NCBI RefSeq assembly: GCF_020740795.1
Contig: NC_067286.1
Span: forward strand, 30,156,003-30,220,002
Reading direction: 5' to 3'
DNA length: 64,000 nt
Source: Apus apus
Lineage: Eukaryota; Chordata; Aves; Apodiformes; Apodidae
The translations under genes were made by a program, and so were the position numbers. Positions 1 through 11,211 of this stretch are shown here, piece by piece. Numbering within the stretch: the first letter of the stretch is position 1; each line of letters begins with the position of its first letter. The notes under the pieces are model-generated. The model had not been told where the DNA came from and made no database searches. It saw only the letters and a list, made by a program, of their open reading frames with translations.

Positions 1-2405
1 CATGTGCAAAGCTCAACTCAGTATATCATCAAATTCATATGATGATTCATGATAACAAATATCCACTAAAGCAGTGTTTATGAGAAAATAAGAGAAAGCT
101 GGGGACCTTTAGTACAGCTAGCAAAGTGAACCACCATAAAGAATTCTCTACAATTTGAACTACTTATCCAGTTGCCTTGTTATTTGATTGTAAGCAACAT
201 CCCTTTTGGACACCCCAGGGTTTTTTTCCCCACTAGAAAAGAGATTTTTCAATATCATTGCCTTGGTTTGGGGGAAGGGTAGGTTTCTCCTTTTGTCATG
301 TCAAGCTCCCTTCTCACAGAAGAGAGAAATGTCAGGCAGACAAGTTCATTTTCAGTGACATCTGCTTCCAGAGCAGGACTCTTCTCCTGCTTAAGCAGTG
401 GGACAGATCTGAAGGCGTGGCTCAGGAGGCATGTGGGTCTAGGTTCAGTCAACAAGCTGACAGGCTTGTGAAAGGGCTGTTAATGTCAGGAAAAAGCAGT
501 GTGAAGAGGAGCAGCATTAACTGCATGATAATTTAGGAATACCATCAGGAATTCTGATTTAAACTGTTCAGATTTTTCCAGCTAAGTCCACCACTCAATT
601 CACAGCCACAATGAGTTTGTATGCAAGGCTTTCTGCAGCCTAGGAGGGCAGCAGATCTTCCCACCTGCAGCTCAACCTGATCAGCACCTCTGCAAAGGTC
701 ACAATGCCCCGCAGCCCAGACCCTTCACCACCACCTTGCTCAGGTGCTAATCCCATGCTAAGTACTACTGACAGCAGTGGAGCTGGCTGGAGAAGAGGTA
801 CATCCATGTAAGACTTAAAAGCTTTTCAGTCTCTCCTTCCACTGATACCTCAGGAAGCCTGAGAATGTCTACACTGTTTGGAGATCCTACAAGAAAGGTG
901 GATTTGTTACCATAGGAGCATATTTCATATTCAATATCAGTCTAGAGTGGTTTGAGGATTCTGTAAAAATTTGAGGTAGAGCTGTGGTCTTAAATTTAAC
1001 ACAACTGATTGGAGAGCCACATCTATACTTTCTTCAGCTGTCCCATTTTCACTGTCTGCAAATTATTGACCTTCCATTAGCCCCATATCCTCTATGCTTG
1101 AACTACAGCAACTCAGCATAGCCTTCCTGGATGCTGTGGCAGCTAGTGGCTGTGAAGCAAGTTCTTGCCCAAAAAATGTAGGAAGTAATGAAGAATCAGC
1201 ATTTTAGCTCAAGTGTCAGCTGACAAACATGAGCAGAGCTGGTGCTGGTGGCGTGGCACCAGGCCCTTCCGCTGGGACCAAGGTCCAGGAACAATCCAGC
1301 ACTGTCCTGCTATCCAGGCAGCTCTGAGCCAGAGTGCCTTGGGGCTTCAGCACTGTCATAACGAGGTGGCCCCAAGGAAATTTCCCCACAGGGAGTTATG
1401 GCAGGGGCATAGATAGATTGAGGAACCTTAAATACAGTGTAGGTGAAGATCCAGTAATCCAACTGTAAGTTCAAATGAAGAGCATTTGTTGGGTCCTCTA
1501 GCTGATGAAGTATTACAGCCCTTCTGAGAAACAAGTCTTTGTTGGTGTATCATTTAAAGTACAGTTAGCTCATATGGTAGGGTACACAGTGCCTGCCTAG
1601 GGATGGACTTCATTGCTTGTCACAGTCCTTAGGTCTGGTCAGGGGTCTGGGGAGAGAGCTGATCTCCTTGGCTCCTACGGTTCTCTCCCTTCCAGTGGGT
1701 AAATTACCAGCTATGTAGCCACTGAGATGTCTAGCACATTACTCTCAATGCAAAGAAGAAGTGGAAAGATGAGCAAATGCCTCTTGAAATAATGACTCTA
1801 TGCAAAGAGGCCGGAGGGAGTGGAGTGATGCTTTTAAAGCAGCAGTTGTTGAGGGACATGCACCTCTGCATGGAACTCAGATGCTGGGAAACAGCAATAC
1901 TGCAGCAAATGCAACTCCCTTTCCTGGAACCGGCAGAAAGCCAGGGTCTTGTCTGGGGCAACAAGGCTACTTCACTCTTCTGCAAAACATCACATTCACC
2001 TTGGCAAGCACAGTCATTAGAGAACTATTTAAGTAAAATGAATGTTGTTTCTGATCATTTTTAGAAGAACTCTCATGCACAGTTCATACGAAGAAAGGTA
2101 TTTCCCCATGTGACCCCTGATGCCACAACACCTCTTCAAAGCAGTGATAGGCACCACCAGATTTTTCACAAAAGGGTGCTTGACTAGACTGTCACATATG
2201 TGTAGGTTACTGAGCAAAATAAGTAGTGAGTTTTCCAACAGCAATTAACTAAGTTCAACTCTGAATTTGAGGTGGGACTTCTATTGGGTTTATTTGACTT
2301 CAGTGAGTCTCTCTCCTCACCACCTGCTTCATCTCTCCAAGCTAAAAGCCCCCTTAGCAAGGGGCTGGTCCACCCTGCTTCCCACACAGCTGTCAGTGCT
2401 GCCAA

Positions 2406-2435
2406 ACTAGTACTGGTGGCAATACCAGTACTAGT
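2406..2435. repeat. Perfect 12-bp inverted repeat with 6-base loop
   Basis: ACTAGTACTGGT at 2406-2417 is followed by the six bases GGCAAT and then its exact reverse complement ACCAGTACTAGT at 2424-2435. Pairing stops immediately outside the arms (A opposite A). The structure could be a DNA cruciform or an RNA hairpin. No gene or transposon terminus is visible around it. Confidence 0.85.
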
Positions 2436-5400
2436 ACAGATGGCTGCAGCTGTCTAGGGAGTGCAAAGCTGGGTAACTCCAGAGGGATCTGCACAGCATC
2501 CATGCCACACTGGCCAAGGTACAAGACAGATAGGGAAAGGGTTCCCAGCAAGGGAGAGAGAGCACAACAGAGTTCAGCAGAGGCTGGTATTCACAGTAGT
2601 CCACATCAAGCTCTGTCCTTCCCTTCCCATCATTCTTCTGAGAAGGACAAAAAAACAGTAACCTCACCTGCTCTTTGGACTTAAATCCTCGCTTTGGATG
2701 TAGAGGCCCAGGCTGGCATAGGGAACATAATCTAGCCTCCTGCTTGGTAAACTGGGCCCATTATACAACCCCCTGTCTGTATGTATCAACTTATATATAG
2801 AGTATGTATTGATGAAGGGGGATTTTTGCACACTGAATAACATCCATATGTTACCCAGGAGATATTTCCTGTTCTTGGTGCCGCTGTGTCATTAATTTTC
2901 CTGCTTGTTTTGACTGTTTATCTCTCAAACTGAAGTGTCTAGAACCGTGAAAGCCACAGCCAAGAAAAAGTCAGTAATATAAGCATCAATATTTATGATG
3001 GACACCCAGAGAAAAATATCCCACGATGCAATGCCTTGTTTTCCACAAAGCTCAGTTAGGGCTAGGAAGCCTTGGAGTTCTAGTCTGCTCCGGCTCTCTT
3101 CCATTTTCCTCCAAGCAGCAAGGGCACCTCAGAGCAATGAGGATTTTCTGGCCCTTTAACAATCCCCTTGTCCGCCAGACTTCCTCCTTTCATAGCCCCC
3201 ATACGCTCCCTCCCCTCTCCCCCAGGGCTAGTTAATATGTGCCAAATCCTGACACCCTGAATGGTTTCCCAACGCCGACACTAATCACATTTTCGGGAGC
3301 AGGTCAGCAGTGAAGGAGCTGAAATTCGTGTGAAAAAGTCCCCGGGATGGCCCCGGTGCCTCACACCTGCATGCCCTATTCATCTGTGCTGTTTACACAT
3401 TGTCATCCACAATTAATTCTTTCCAGGGACGCTCCACTGCCTGCCCTCCCATTGCACAGGGACCCCATTCTGAGCTGTTGTGTCTGTTAAATTGAGCATG
3501 GGGTGCTGCGATTAAATTAAGTTTTGTGGCACTCTCTCTCCCTCTCCCTCCCTCCTTCCCCTTCTCTTTTCTCTCCATTAATAACGGTGCCTGATGGAAG
3601 ATTGCTGGCACTGGAGTAAAGAGGTAATTACAGGCACTAAAAGTAGGGGAAGAAAAGTTTCTGTGTGGAAATGTGAATGGGGACATCTTTTCTGGCCAGC
3701 CAAAGTTGCCTTCAGCACCAGGTGGGAACCACAGCCCTGTGCAATGTCCAGGGTACAAGGAAGAAAGGAGGGCACAGAGCTGCACACAAAGGTCTCTCAT
3801 ATGGGGAGCAAACTGGCAACATTTGGATCGGTGAGGGTTTGTACCTGCTGCTCTGAATACAGGCTTTCTTCAGCAAGTGGCATTCCCACCTTCTGCCACA
3901 GCCCAGGAGGGCTTTGCCTGCACAGCTATGTTTGCTCATAACATGTGGCATACACCAGCCAAACTGCTCTTCTCCCAAGATATCAGACCCAAACACACCA
4001 GGATAAATTCCCTGGGCTAATGGGCTAGCAAGTCACCTGCCCATGCTCCTGCACTGTGGAGTGAAACATAGACTGGGAAGGGACCACTGGATATTAAGAG
4101 AATGGAAATTTGACCATCTCTTATAAAACCCCCACAAGGCAGCAGCATTTTTTGCAAAGTCTTCTGCTTGTGTGTGAAGTGGACAATTGTTTTTTATTAC
4201 TGGGATGTCTGTGAAGCCAAAGAGCCCTTTTTTTTTTTTTCTCAGAACATAGACGTGCAGCTCTTCCAGTCAAGTGGATTTGACTTTATGCCTTAATTCA
4301 GGACAGTACCACAGTCGGACTGCAGCCTTCCAGGCACAGCACACAAAGTGTCCCCATGGCAAGAAGGGCAGAGCTCAGACTCTTCCCATCAGCAGCCTGG
4401 ACTACAGCTATGGCCAAGCTAAAGAGCAACTTCTATTTGCTGCTTGCTCATGTCAGACGAAAAAAAAAGACCTGAGAATTGCCTTCAGTTCTGAGGCCCC
4501 AGTGTGTCCAAGACACATACTAAATGTAACAAAATTCACTGGCCACAAGCACAATCTTTTAAGGCTTGGAAAATAGCAGGCTCTCTGATTTTTATCCTAT
4601 GCAAGAAAATTGCCCCTGCGAAGAGAAAACTCTTCGTGTCAGCAATTAAAAAAGCAGCCTCCTCATAAATACTGTTGTAAAATATTGTTGAGTGCACATG
4701 CAAAACGTGCTGGAAAGCACATGCTACATCCCCCTCTAGTGCTGAACCACTATGGAGTAACAACCTAATCCTGCCATCCTGCTACTGCTGTCTTCAGTGG
4801 GAGCATAGATTTTTCCATGGCAATCTGTGATGAAGTCCCATAAACAAACTAGGAAGGTGGCTGCCACATGTGAAGGCATCTTTATGGGAGGGATGACTGC
4901 TCTACAGCAGATAGATTCACAGAGACTGAGAAGGCCAAGAGTCTTTGAAATCAGTAGGGTTTTGATACATCCTAAGTACCCATATGAATCCAAGGGAAAC
5001 CTGCTTTGTTTTGCAAGTCTCCTTATTCATTCTATGCTTCTGCTTAAAAACTAGGCAGTTGTGCTTATCATACACCTGATCAACACCCATCTCCTGGCAT
5101 CACAGGTCTGTCATGCTTTGCACACAGCAGTACCTGAGGAAAACAGCTTCTCCAAGAGCACCAGCTATAGTTTTCACCCTCCCAACCATCCTCCATCACA
5201 GCAGCCATGGTGGTCCTGCAGGTATTATTCAGAAAAGGAGCCACCTTTCTCAGAGAGCACCAGCTTTTGGCAGCTGCCTGTATCCTACCACATCAGCCCT
5301 TCCCATTGCGCACACCTACGGGATAGTCAGGCTTGTCACTGAGGTCACACCAGCCTGACAGGTCTCTGAGGTCCCTGCTAGCTCACACCTTCAGACTGTA

Positions 5401-6423
5401 AGTCTCATTTCTGAATCACACAGGGCAGTGTGTTGCATGTCACAGACTCTCCACTTTGTGAAGCAGAGATTTTCAGGCAGTCAGTCTGCATCTGCCTTGC
5501 ATCCCTCTCTAGGATAGTCTCAGCTTGTTAGCAGGAGAGGGAGGAAGCCAGAGAGAGGCCCAGTGCCAGGGAAAGGGCACTGGCTGATCTTGCTCACTCA
5601 CAGTTTACAGAGCCTGAAGAAGGTCCTCAGGGCTGGAAGAAGCAGAGGCAGGTCATCTTCAGCCAGTTGCCTGGGTCAGAGATCAGGATTCACAACCAGC
5701 ATGAGCAGCAGAGGTAGGTCTAGTTATCTTCCTCAACTAGAGGCGAGAGCAGAGCAGCAGGCATGGCACCAGCACCATTCCTGTGCTTCCATACCTCCTC
5801 ACCAGGCCAGCACAGCCTGCTTGCTCAGTCCTTCCAACCTGACACTACAGGCACAGAGCGCACAAATTTTAGCAACAGCTTCCATGGCCTCCTGACAAAA
5901 GCAACATCACTCAGCAGGAGAGGAGCAGCTGAGCCAGAAGCCTCCTTCTACCAGCCAGCCACGCTGCACCACCAGCTGCAAACACTCTCCCAGGCCTCAT
6001 CCAGCCTGAAGCAGAGGCAAGCCTGACCCTTCTTTCCAGGTGGGTAAAATCTGCCAAAAGCCAGCTGAACAGGTCTTCATCATGGAGGCATTTGAGCAAC
6101 CTTAGTGACAGGTGCTGGCAGCAGCCCTGCCTACAAAAACTTGAAGAGAGCGCTCATGGTTAAATTATTTTCCTGAAACAGAACTATTAGCACTCTTAAT
6201 ATTCTAATTATCACAAATCCTAGAAGCTGCCCACCACCCTTTCCTCCCACTGAAACCAAGGAGAGTGAAGGACGTTCAGCAAGTTATACCACTTGCCCAG
6301 TTAATAAACAATTTACAGAAGGACGCGCGGTTTCGAAGCACTCTATAAACAGATATTAATAAATCATTAAATAATTAAGATAATTCTCTGCTCTTTTTCT
6401 CTGGCACTCCCAAGCTGATAGAT

Positions 6424-6437
6424 GTTACCATAGCAAC
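6424..6437. promoter_or_regulatory. RFX-type X-box (candidate)
   Basis: GTTACCATAGCAAC is a full palindromic X-box: two RFX half-sites (GTTACC and AGCAAC) with an AT spacer. It sits at the edge of an AT-rich block (6140-6400) and about 170 bp from an octamer word. RFX proteins bind such sites in enhancers and in promoters of ciliary genes (known). No promoter is visible here, so a distal enhancer is the more likely setting (inference). Confidence 0.4.
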
Positions 6438-6609
6438 AGAGGAGCAGGAGTGGGGCAGGGGGAATGCAGGGCTGGGGAGGCGATGCTAGCTCAGGACCTT
6501 TGCTCTCCAGCCCTCCAAAAGTCACGCAGGGCAAGCGGAAGGGGCTGCGAGAGGTGACATGCAGGAAGGAGGCTTTCAATTTTAATGGAGATTCTTACGA
6601 TGACAGTCT

Positions 6610-6617
6610 ATGCAAAT
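6610..6617 (+). promoter_or_regulatory. Octamer (POU/OCT) site, candidate
   Basis: This is a perfect ATGCAAAT octamer. It is close to the X-box at 6424-6437 and may belong to the same regulatory block. Single 8-mers occur by chance about every 30 kb per strand, so on its own this is weak. A second copy occurs at 14450-14457. Confidence 0.25.
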
Positions 6618-9600
6618 AGGTACATGAAAGAGGAGAGGAAACAGACTGGGGGAAGGGGGAGAGAAATTAACCCTGGTTCAGATTTCAAAGCCAAGACAGG
6701 AATAATTTTTGGAGTTAAGAGTAGTTGCAATGCACCTTGTTCTCCTTGGGCTCAAGCCCTGCATAATCCTTAGGCTCAAGGACTGAAATTACAGCAGGGG
6801 GGTGAGGGTGGGAAGGGAGGCCAGCCTGCACAGTCCAGGAAATACGGCTGTCCAGGCTGCAGCTCCATCACCTTTATGGTTCCTTTGTGTCACCAAAAGG
6901 GACTATTTGACAAAGGACCCGGCCCTCTGCTTTCGAAGGGCCCTTGCAGTTGTTTTGCAAATGAGATTGCTTGATTGGTGAGCAAAATCAGAGATCTTTT
7001 GAAGCTCTTGCCCAGGAAAGGGGGAAGGAGGGGGGTTCCATTATCCCCCACAGTAAATAGAAGTTTCTGTCTGATCCTATTGAGAGTTGTTGAGAATGAA
7101 CCAAAGCAACTTTGAAATTATTTTTAGGTAAAATTAATCAGAAATCCCAGGAAGACACTACAGCTTCTTCCAGAAAGAAGCAGTCTGCTGAGGTCCTTGG
7201 AGAAACTCCTGTTCCTGCTGCAGCCCCATCAGGCTCCTTGGGGACAGCCAAGTGAGAGGCTGCCCTGGCTTCAGCCAGCCCCTGCACAGGCTGACACTGA
7301 CACTGACACTAAAGGACAGCTTCACCACTAAGCCCAGGGGACCAGTCTGCAGCTCCTGGGGAGCTTATTCATGTAGAACATGTCAATACCTACGCAGGCA
7401 CTCCCTGGGAGATCTCCTTTTTTGATGAGAAAACAGCTGCTGCAACAAAAAAAGTGCCTGTGGGAAGACAGGGATGCTGCTGACAAGAAATCATGTTTTG
7501 TTGGAGGTGAACTGGAACAGGGTGCTTTACTTCAGCTGCCCCCCACATTTTTCATTTTAGTTGCATTCAGCATCAAAATGAACTTTCTCGAAAAGGCTTC
7601 TCTTCTTTTCTGTGTGTGGGGCTTGTGGCTGAGCTGTATTTACTGAGAACAACATGGACCTTGCCCAAGCTTTATGGGAGCTGGGCAGAGGTCCCAGGGA
7701 GCACAGCCCAGAGGAGAGAATGGGACCCAAACCCAAGGAAAAGCACTGCCTACTTTAATGTTAAGCAGACTTGAAATGAAACATTTCATGTCAGTTCAAC
7801 AAATTGAAACAAAACATTCCTACCTCAGAAACGTCAAAATGCTTCGCTTTGATCCAAAAAATATCAAAACAGAACATGGAAGCATTTCTGAACATGACTG
7901 GTTTAATTCCAGGAAACCATTTTTTCCTTTTTTTTTTTTTTCTCCAGTTTGTTCCATTCTGGAAAACAGAAGCAGAAATTCAGAATTTCACATAGCTCTG
8001 CCTAGAGCTGTCTACCACAGGAGGTACCAACACTGCCTATACACACCTATGTGCACAAGCACCCTCACTCAGTATATCCACTGCAGCTCTCAGGGGCACC
8101 CCCAGGCCTCTCTCCAGGCTGGTTTCACCACCCATACAGCAGCCAGACCTCCAGTCCCACTGCCAGAGGATGCCCTTGAGCTTAAGCAGGTCCCAAGTCT
8201 TGTATCCTATACAAGTGCACTGTCAAACACAAGCACTGGCTGTCCACAAGGTACCCTAAAAACAGGGTGTTTAGGATTGGCACAGCCATCACTAGTGTCA
8301 CTGCAGGGTTCACACATAACCCAGTTCCCTTTAGAATCCTCCCACTCTCAGACAGGGCAGACAGAGGGTTTGGTCTGACCCATTTCAGACCTCATCATTT
8401 GGTGGCAAAGTGAATAGTGAGAAACTGGCTTGAATAATCCCCTGCTTTGGAGAGCAATGCTAAAAGCAGCACTTACTGAAAGAGAAGAGGGAAGGTTGCA
8501 GGAATTTCACAACTTCAGTATAATTTGATCAGTGAGCTTAATTTATATTGCTGAGGATTATGGACAAGATCCATAGTGACACATTCCTCATCATGTACTG
8601 CATGCCCAAGGTGGATCCACAGGGCTATTTTCACTTCAGTAGGTGTAATCCTAACACTGTGTCTAGGAACAGTTCAACACCTTTGAGTGGACATCACTTA
8701 CAGTATTCTTGCCCCCCAGCTGAAGGATGCAAATGTGACTGCCTGTTGTCACTGGCCCCTTGGAGAAAGTGCTCCTCACATTCTACCAGGTGACAGCCAA
8801 AGCAGGGAATAAAGTCTTCCCCTGTGCTATGCCCTGCCAAAGCTCTTCAGCTGTTCTGCGTTTCCCATGCACTTGGGATAGCACTCTTTTTCCCCAAAGC
8901 TAAAAGACATCCTAAATAATCTTTGTGCATTTATTTTAAACAGTCTTTCAGTGTTGATCTCCTCTCCACCATATACCCCAGACAGGGTCCTTTGATGCCA
9001 AGCAGTGAGGTGCCCACACACGGGTATGCCGTGGCTCTCTTGCACAGGTGGGATGGCCGGACTAGCCATGTCTATTTCGGCCCTCTGGACGCAGCTGACT
9101 ACGGGTGGGGCTCCACACTCCTCTTCTGCCAGACTCTCAGCACATGTTGCTTATGTTTCCCTGCTACAGACCAGCCTTTTCCCAGTGCTTTTGTGTGGGG
9201 GAACATTTCTGTATCTTGGTCACTTCCTTATTGGGGGATAATCTTCTTTTAAAGCAGCAACTCTCATCAGTCCTGGACATACACTGTTACACCAGGAGAT
9301 ATATTTCTTTCATTTGGTATAAATAAAACCTAATAATTCATTCACCCTCTAAGCATGCAAAAATAAACCGTAGAAACAATTCATATTGCATCTACAACTA
9401 AACAAACTCTCTTGGGTTCCACTGTTACCCAAACAGTACCCTCCAGATTCATTCCCTGTGGGTTGGCAGTGGCTCAGGGCTTGCAGGCTCTCTCAGAGGA
9501 TTGGATCTGATGCAAAATCAGTCTTCTTGCTGAGACCTTGCAGTCTCTTCACAAGACTCCTGAAAAAGCCTAAAAGAACATCCAGAAGGCCTTATCCATC

Positions 9601-10829
9601 ACTGGACTGTCCTGGGCTGCAAGAGGAGAGTGGATCCGAGATGGGCTGGCTTCCAGGTGATGATTGTTCCCACCTCCTAGGAACAGCTTGCAGCAGCCTT
9701 GCCAATTGCCAGGGTGCATCCCTAAATATAGGAAGGTTTCAGGCTTTAAAATGTGATGCAGATGATTAAAGAGATCTTCCTTTTAGGGATAAAAGTGTAG
9801 TGACATTTCATGGAAGTAGTATATCAGCTTTGAGAACCAAGGCATGCATTGTTTTAATAATAAAAGATAAGATAAAACAAAGACTAACCACAGGAGCAGA
9901 GGAAATTGGCATGTAGATTATGTTCTGAAAATCTCCCCAGTGAGGCTTCAGATGTGCTTTGTTGCCATCACCCCCCTTGAAGATTCCTTCAAGGCTGTAC
10001 TAATACATGGATCATGAGTGTGGCTGTTACCACGGGCACATATCTAATCAAACAGGGCCTAATTATGTGTATTACCCAATTTGGCACTTGGAGAGCACTT
10101 CAGTGATGATTCTTCTGCTTGTCTGACAAATAACATGATTATTCAGTAGGCTGTATATGTTTTAATTTTCCATTTTTGTCTTTTGATAAGGAACTGTCTA
10201 GCTAATGAAAAGTGCTTTTCACTTGCAAAGGCATAGCTAATATTAGCAACCAGATTCAATTCATTATGTTTAATAAGCTAATAAATATATTTAGGGCTCT
10301 TTGTGCTATGCTCAGTCACCTTTAGAAAACACTTCATCATTAGTCACCAAAACAGAAATGGTCTCTTTTTTCAAAGATGAGAGCACTTTACAAACTTCAG
10401 TTTAAGATTATAAATTACAATGCACTTTGCTTTAAAAATAGATTTTAAAAATTATTCTGGTCTCTAGTTTTAAGATTGAAATCAGATTATTTATATATGT
10501 CTCAGATTTATGGGAGAAGCAAGGAATTTTTCAGGAAAATGCCAGAAATAAGTTGGTGATGCTCATTCTTATGCTCTCACTAAATTAAAAAAGTGTAGAA
10601 GATTGGTGCTTCTTCCACCCTGCTACAACACTCCCTGGCACAAGCAGAAAACAAGGCTTTTCCTGGGACATCCATGGAAGGAGGGAGATTGCCAGCAGGA
10701 GGACAGTGGAATGGGTAGTGACAGAGACTGCAAAGCTGAGCCAGTCTTTAAATCATCTGTGACAACAAATTGGGAGACAAGATGGGAGCCTGTCAGACTT
10801 GGGTCAGCAGGAGTCAAGCTTTCAAGGAC

Positions 10830-11211
10830 ATGAGACTGGGAGAGTTGGGGCTGTTCAGCCTGGAGAAGAGAAGGCTCTGGGGAGACCCTGTAGCACCTTC
10901 CAGTAACTGAGGGGCTACAGGAAAGCTGGGGAGGGGCTTTTTACAAGGGCTTGTAGTGATAGGACGAGGGGCTTTAAACTGGAATTGAGCAGACTCAAGT
11001 TAGACATTAGGAAAATATTTACTGGGAGGGTGGTGAGACACTGGTACAGGAAATTTGTGGCTGTATCCTCCCTGAAAGTGTTCAAGGACAGGTTGGATGG
11101 GGCTTTGAGCAACCGGATCTAGAGGGAGGTGTCGCTGTTCATGGCAGAGGGGTTGGAACAAGATTATCTCTTAAGGTCCCTTCCAAACCAAACCATTCTA
11201 TGATTCTGTGA
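10830..11211 (+). mobile_element. CR1 retroposon 3' fragment
   Basis: This is a 5'-truncated chicken-repeat-1 LINE in forward orientation. It contains the typical CR1 coding-tail words (GGGGCTGTTCAGCCTGGAGA, TTGGATGGGGCTTTGAGCAAC) and ends in the diagnostic tail ATTCTATGATTCTGTG at about 11195-11210. It diverges moderately from the copy at 44955. The matching frame is broken, so it is a dead copy. Confidence 0.92.

Larger units (their letters stand above)
1..10829. other. Intergenic DNA upstream of SLC10A1, no gene seen
   Basis: I see no supportable gene here. Open frames are short, unrecognised and without splice context. By human 14q24 synteny this is part of the interval between SLC10A1 and SMOC1, which would lie beyond the left edge (inference). 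Stretches at about 3180-3640, 6140-6620, 6870-7140 and 9880-10560 are AT-rich and dense in homeodomain, forkhead and POU-like words. They read like conserved non-coding elements, which only a cross-species alignment could show. Simple tracts include a 13-T run at 4228-4240, a CT-rich patch near 3533-3575, three TGACAC units at 7292-7309 and a T-rich tract at about 7920-7942. Confidence 0.6.

Noticed and set aside
7674-8378. 234-codon + strand frame
   Set aside because: It has no recognisable domain, includes a poly-T-encoded Phe run, and has no splice or promoter context. It is likely chance.
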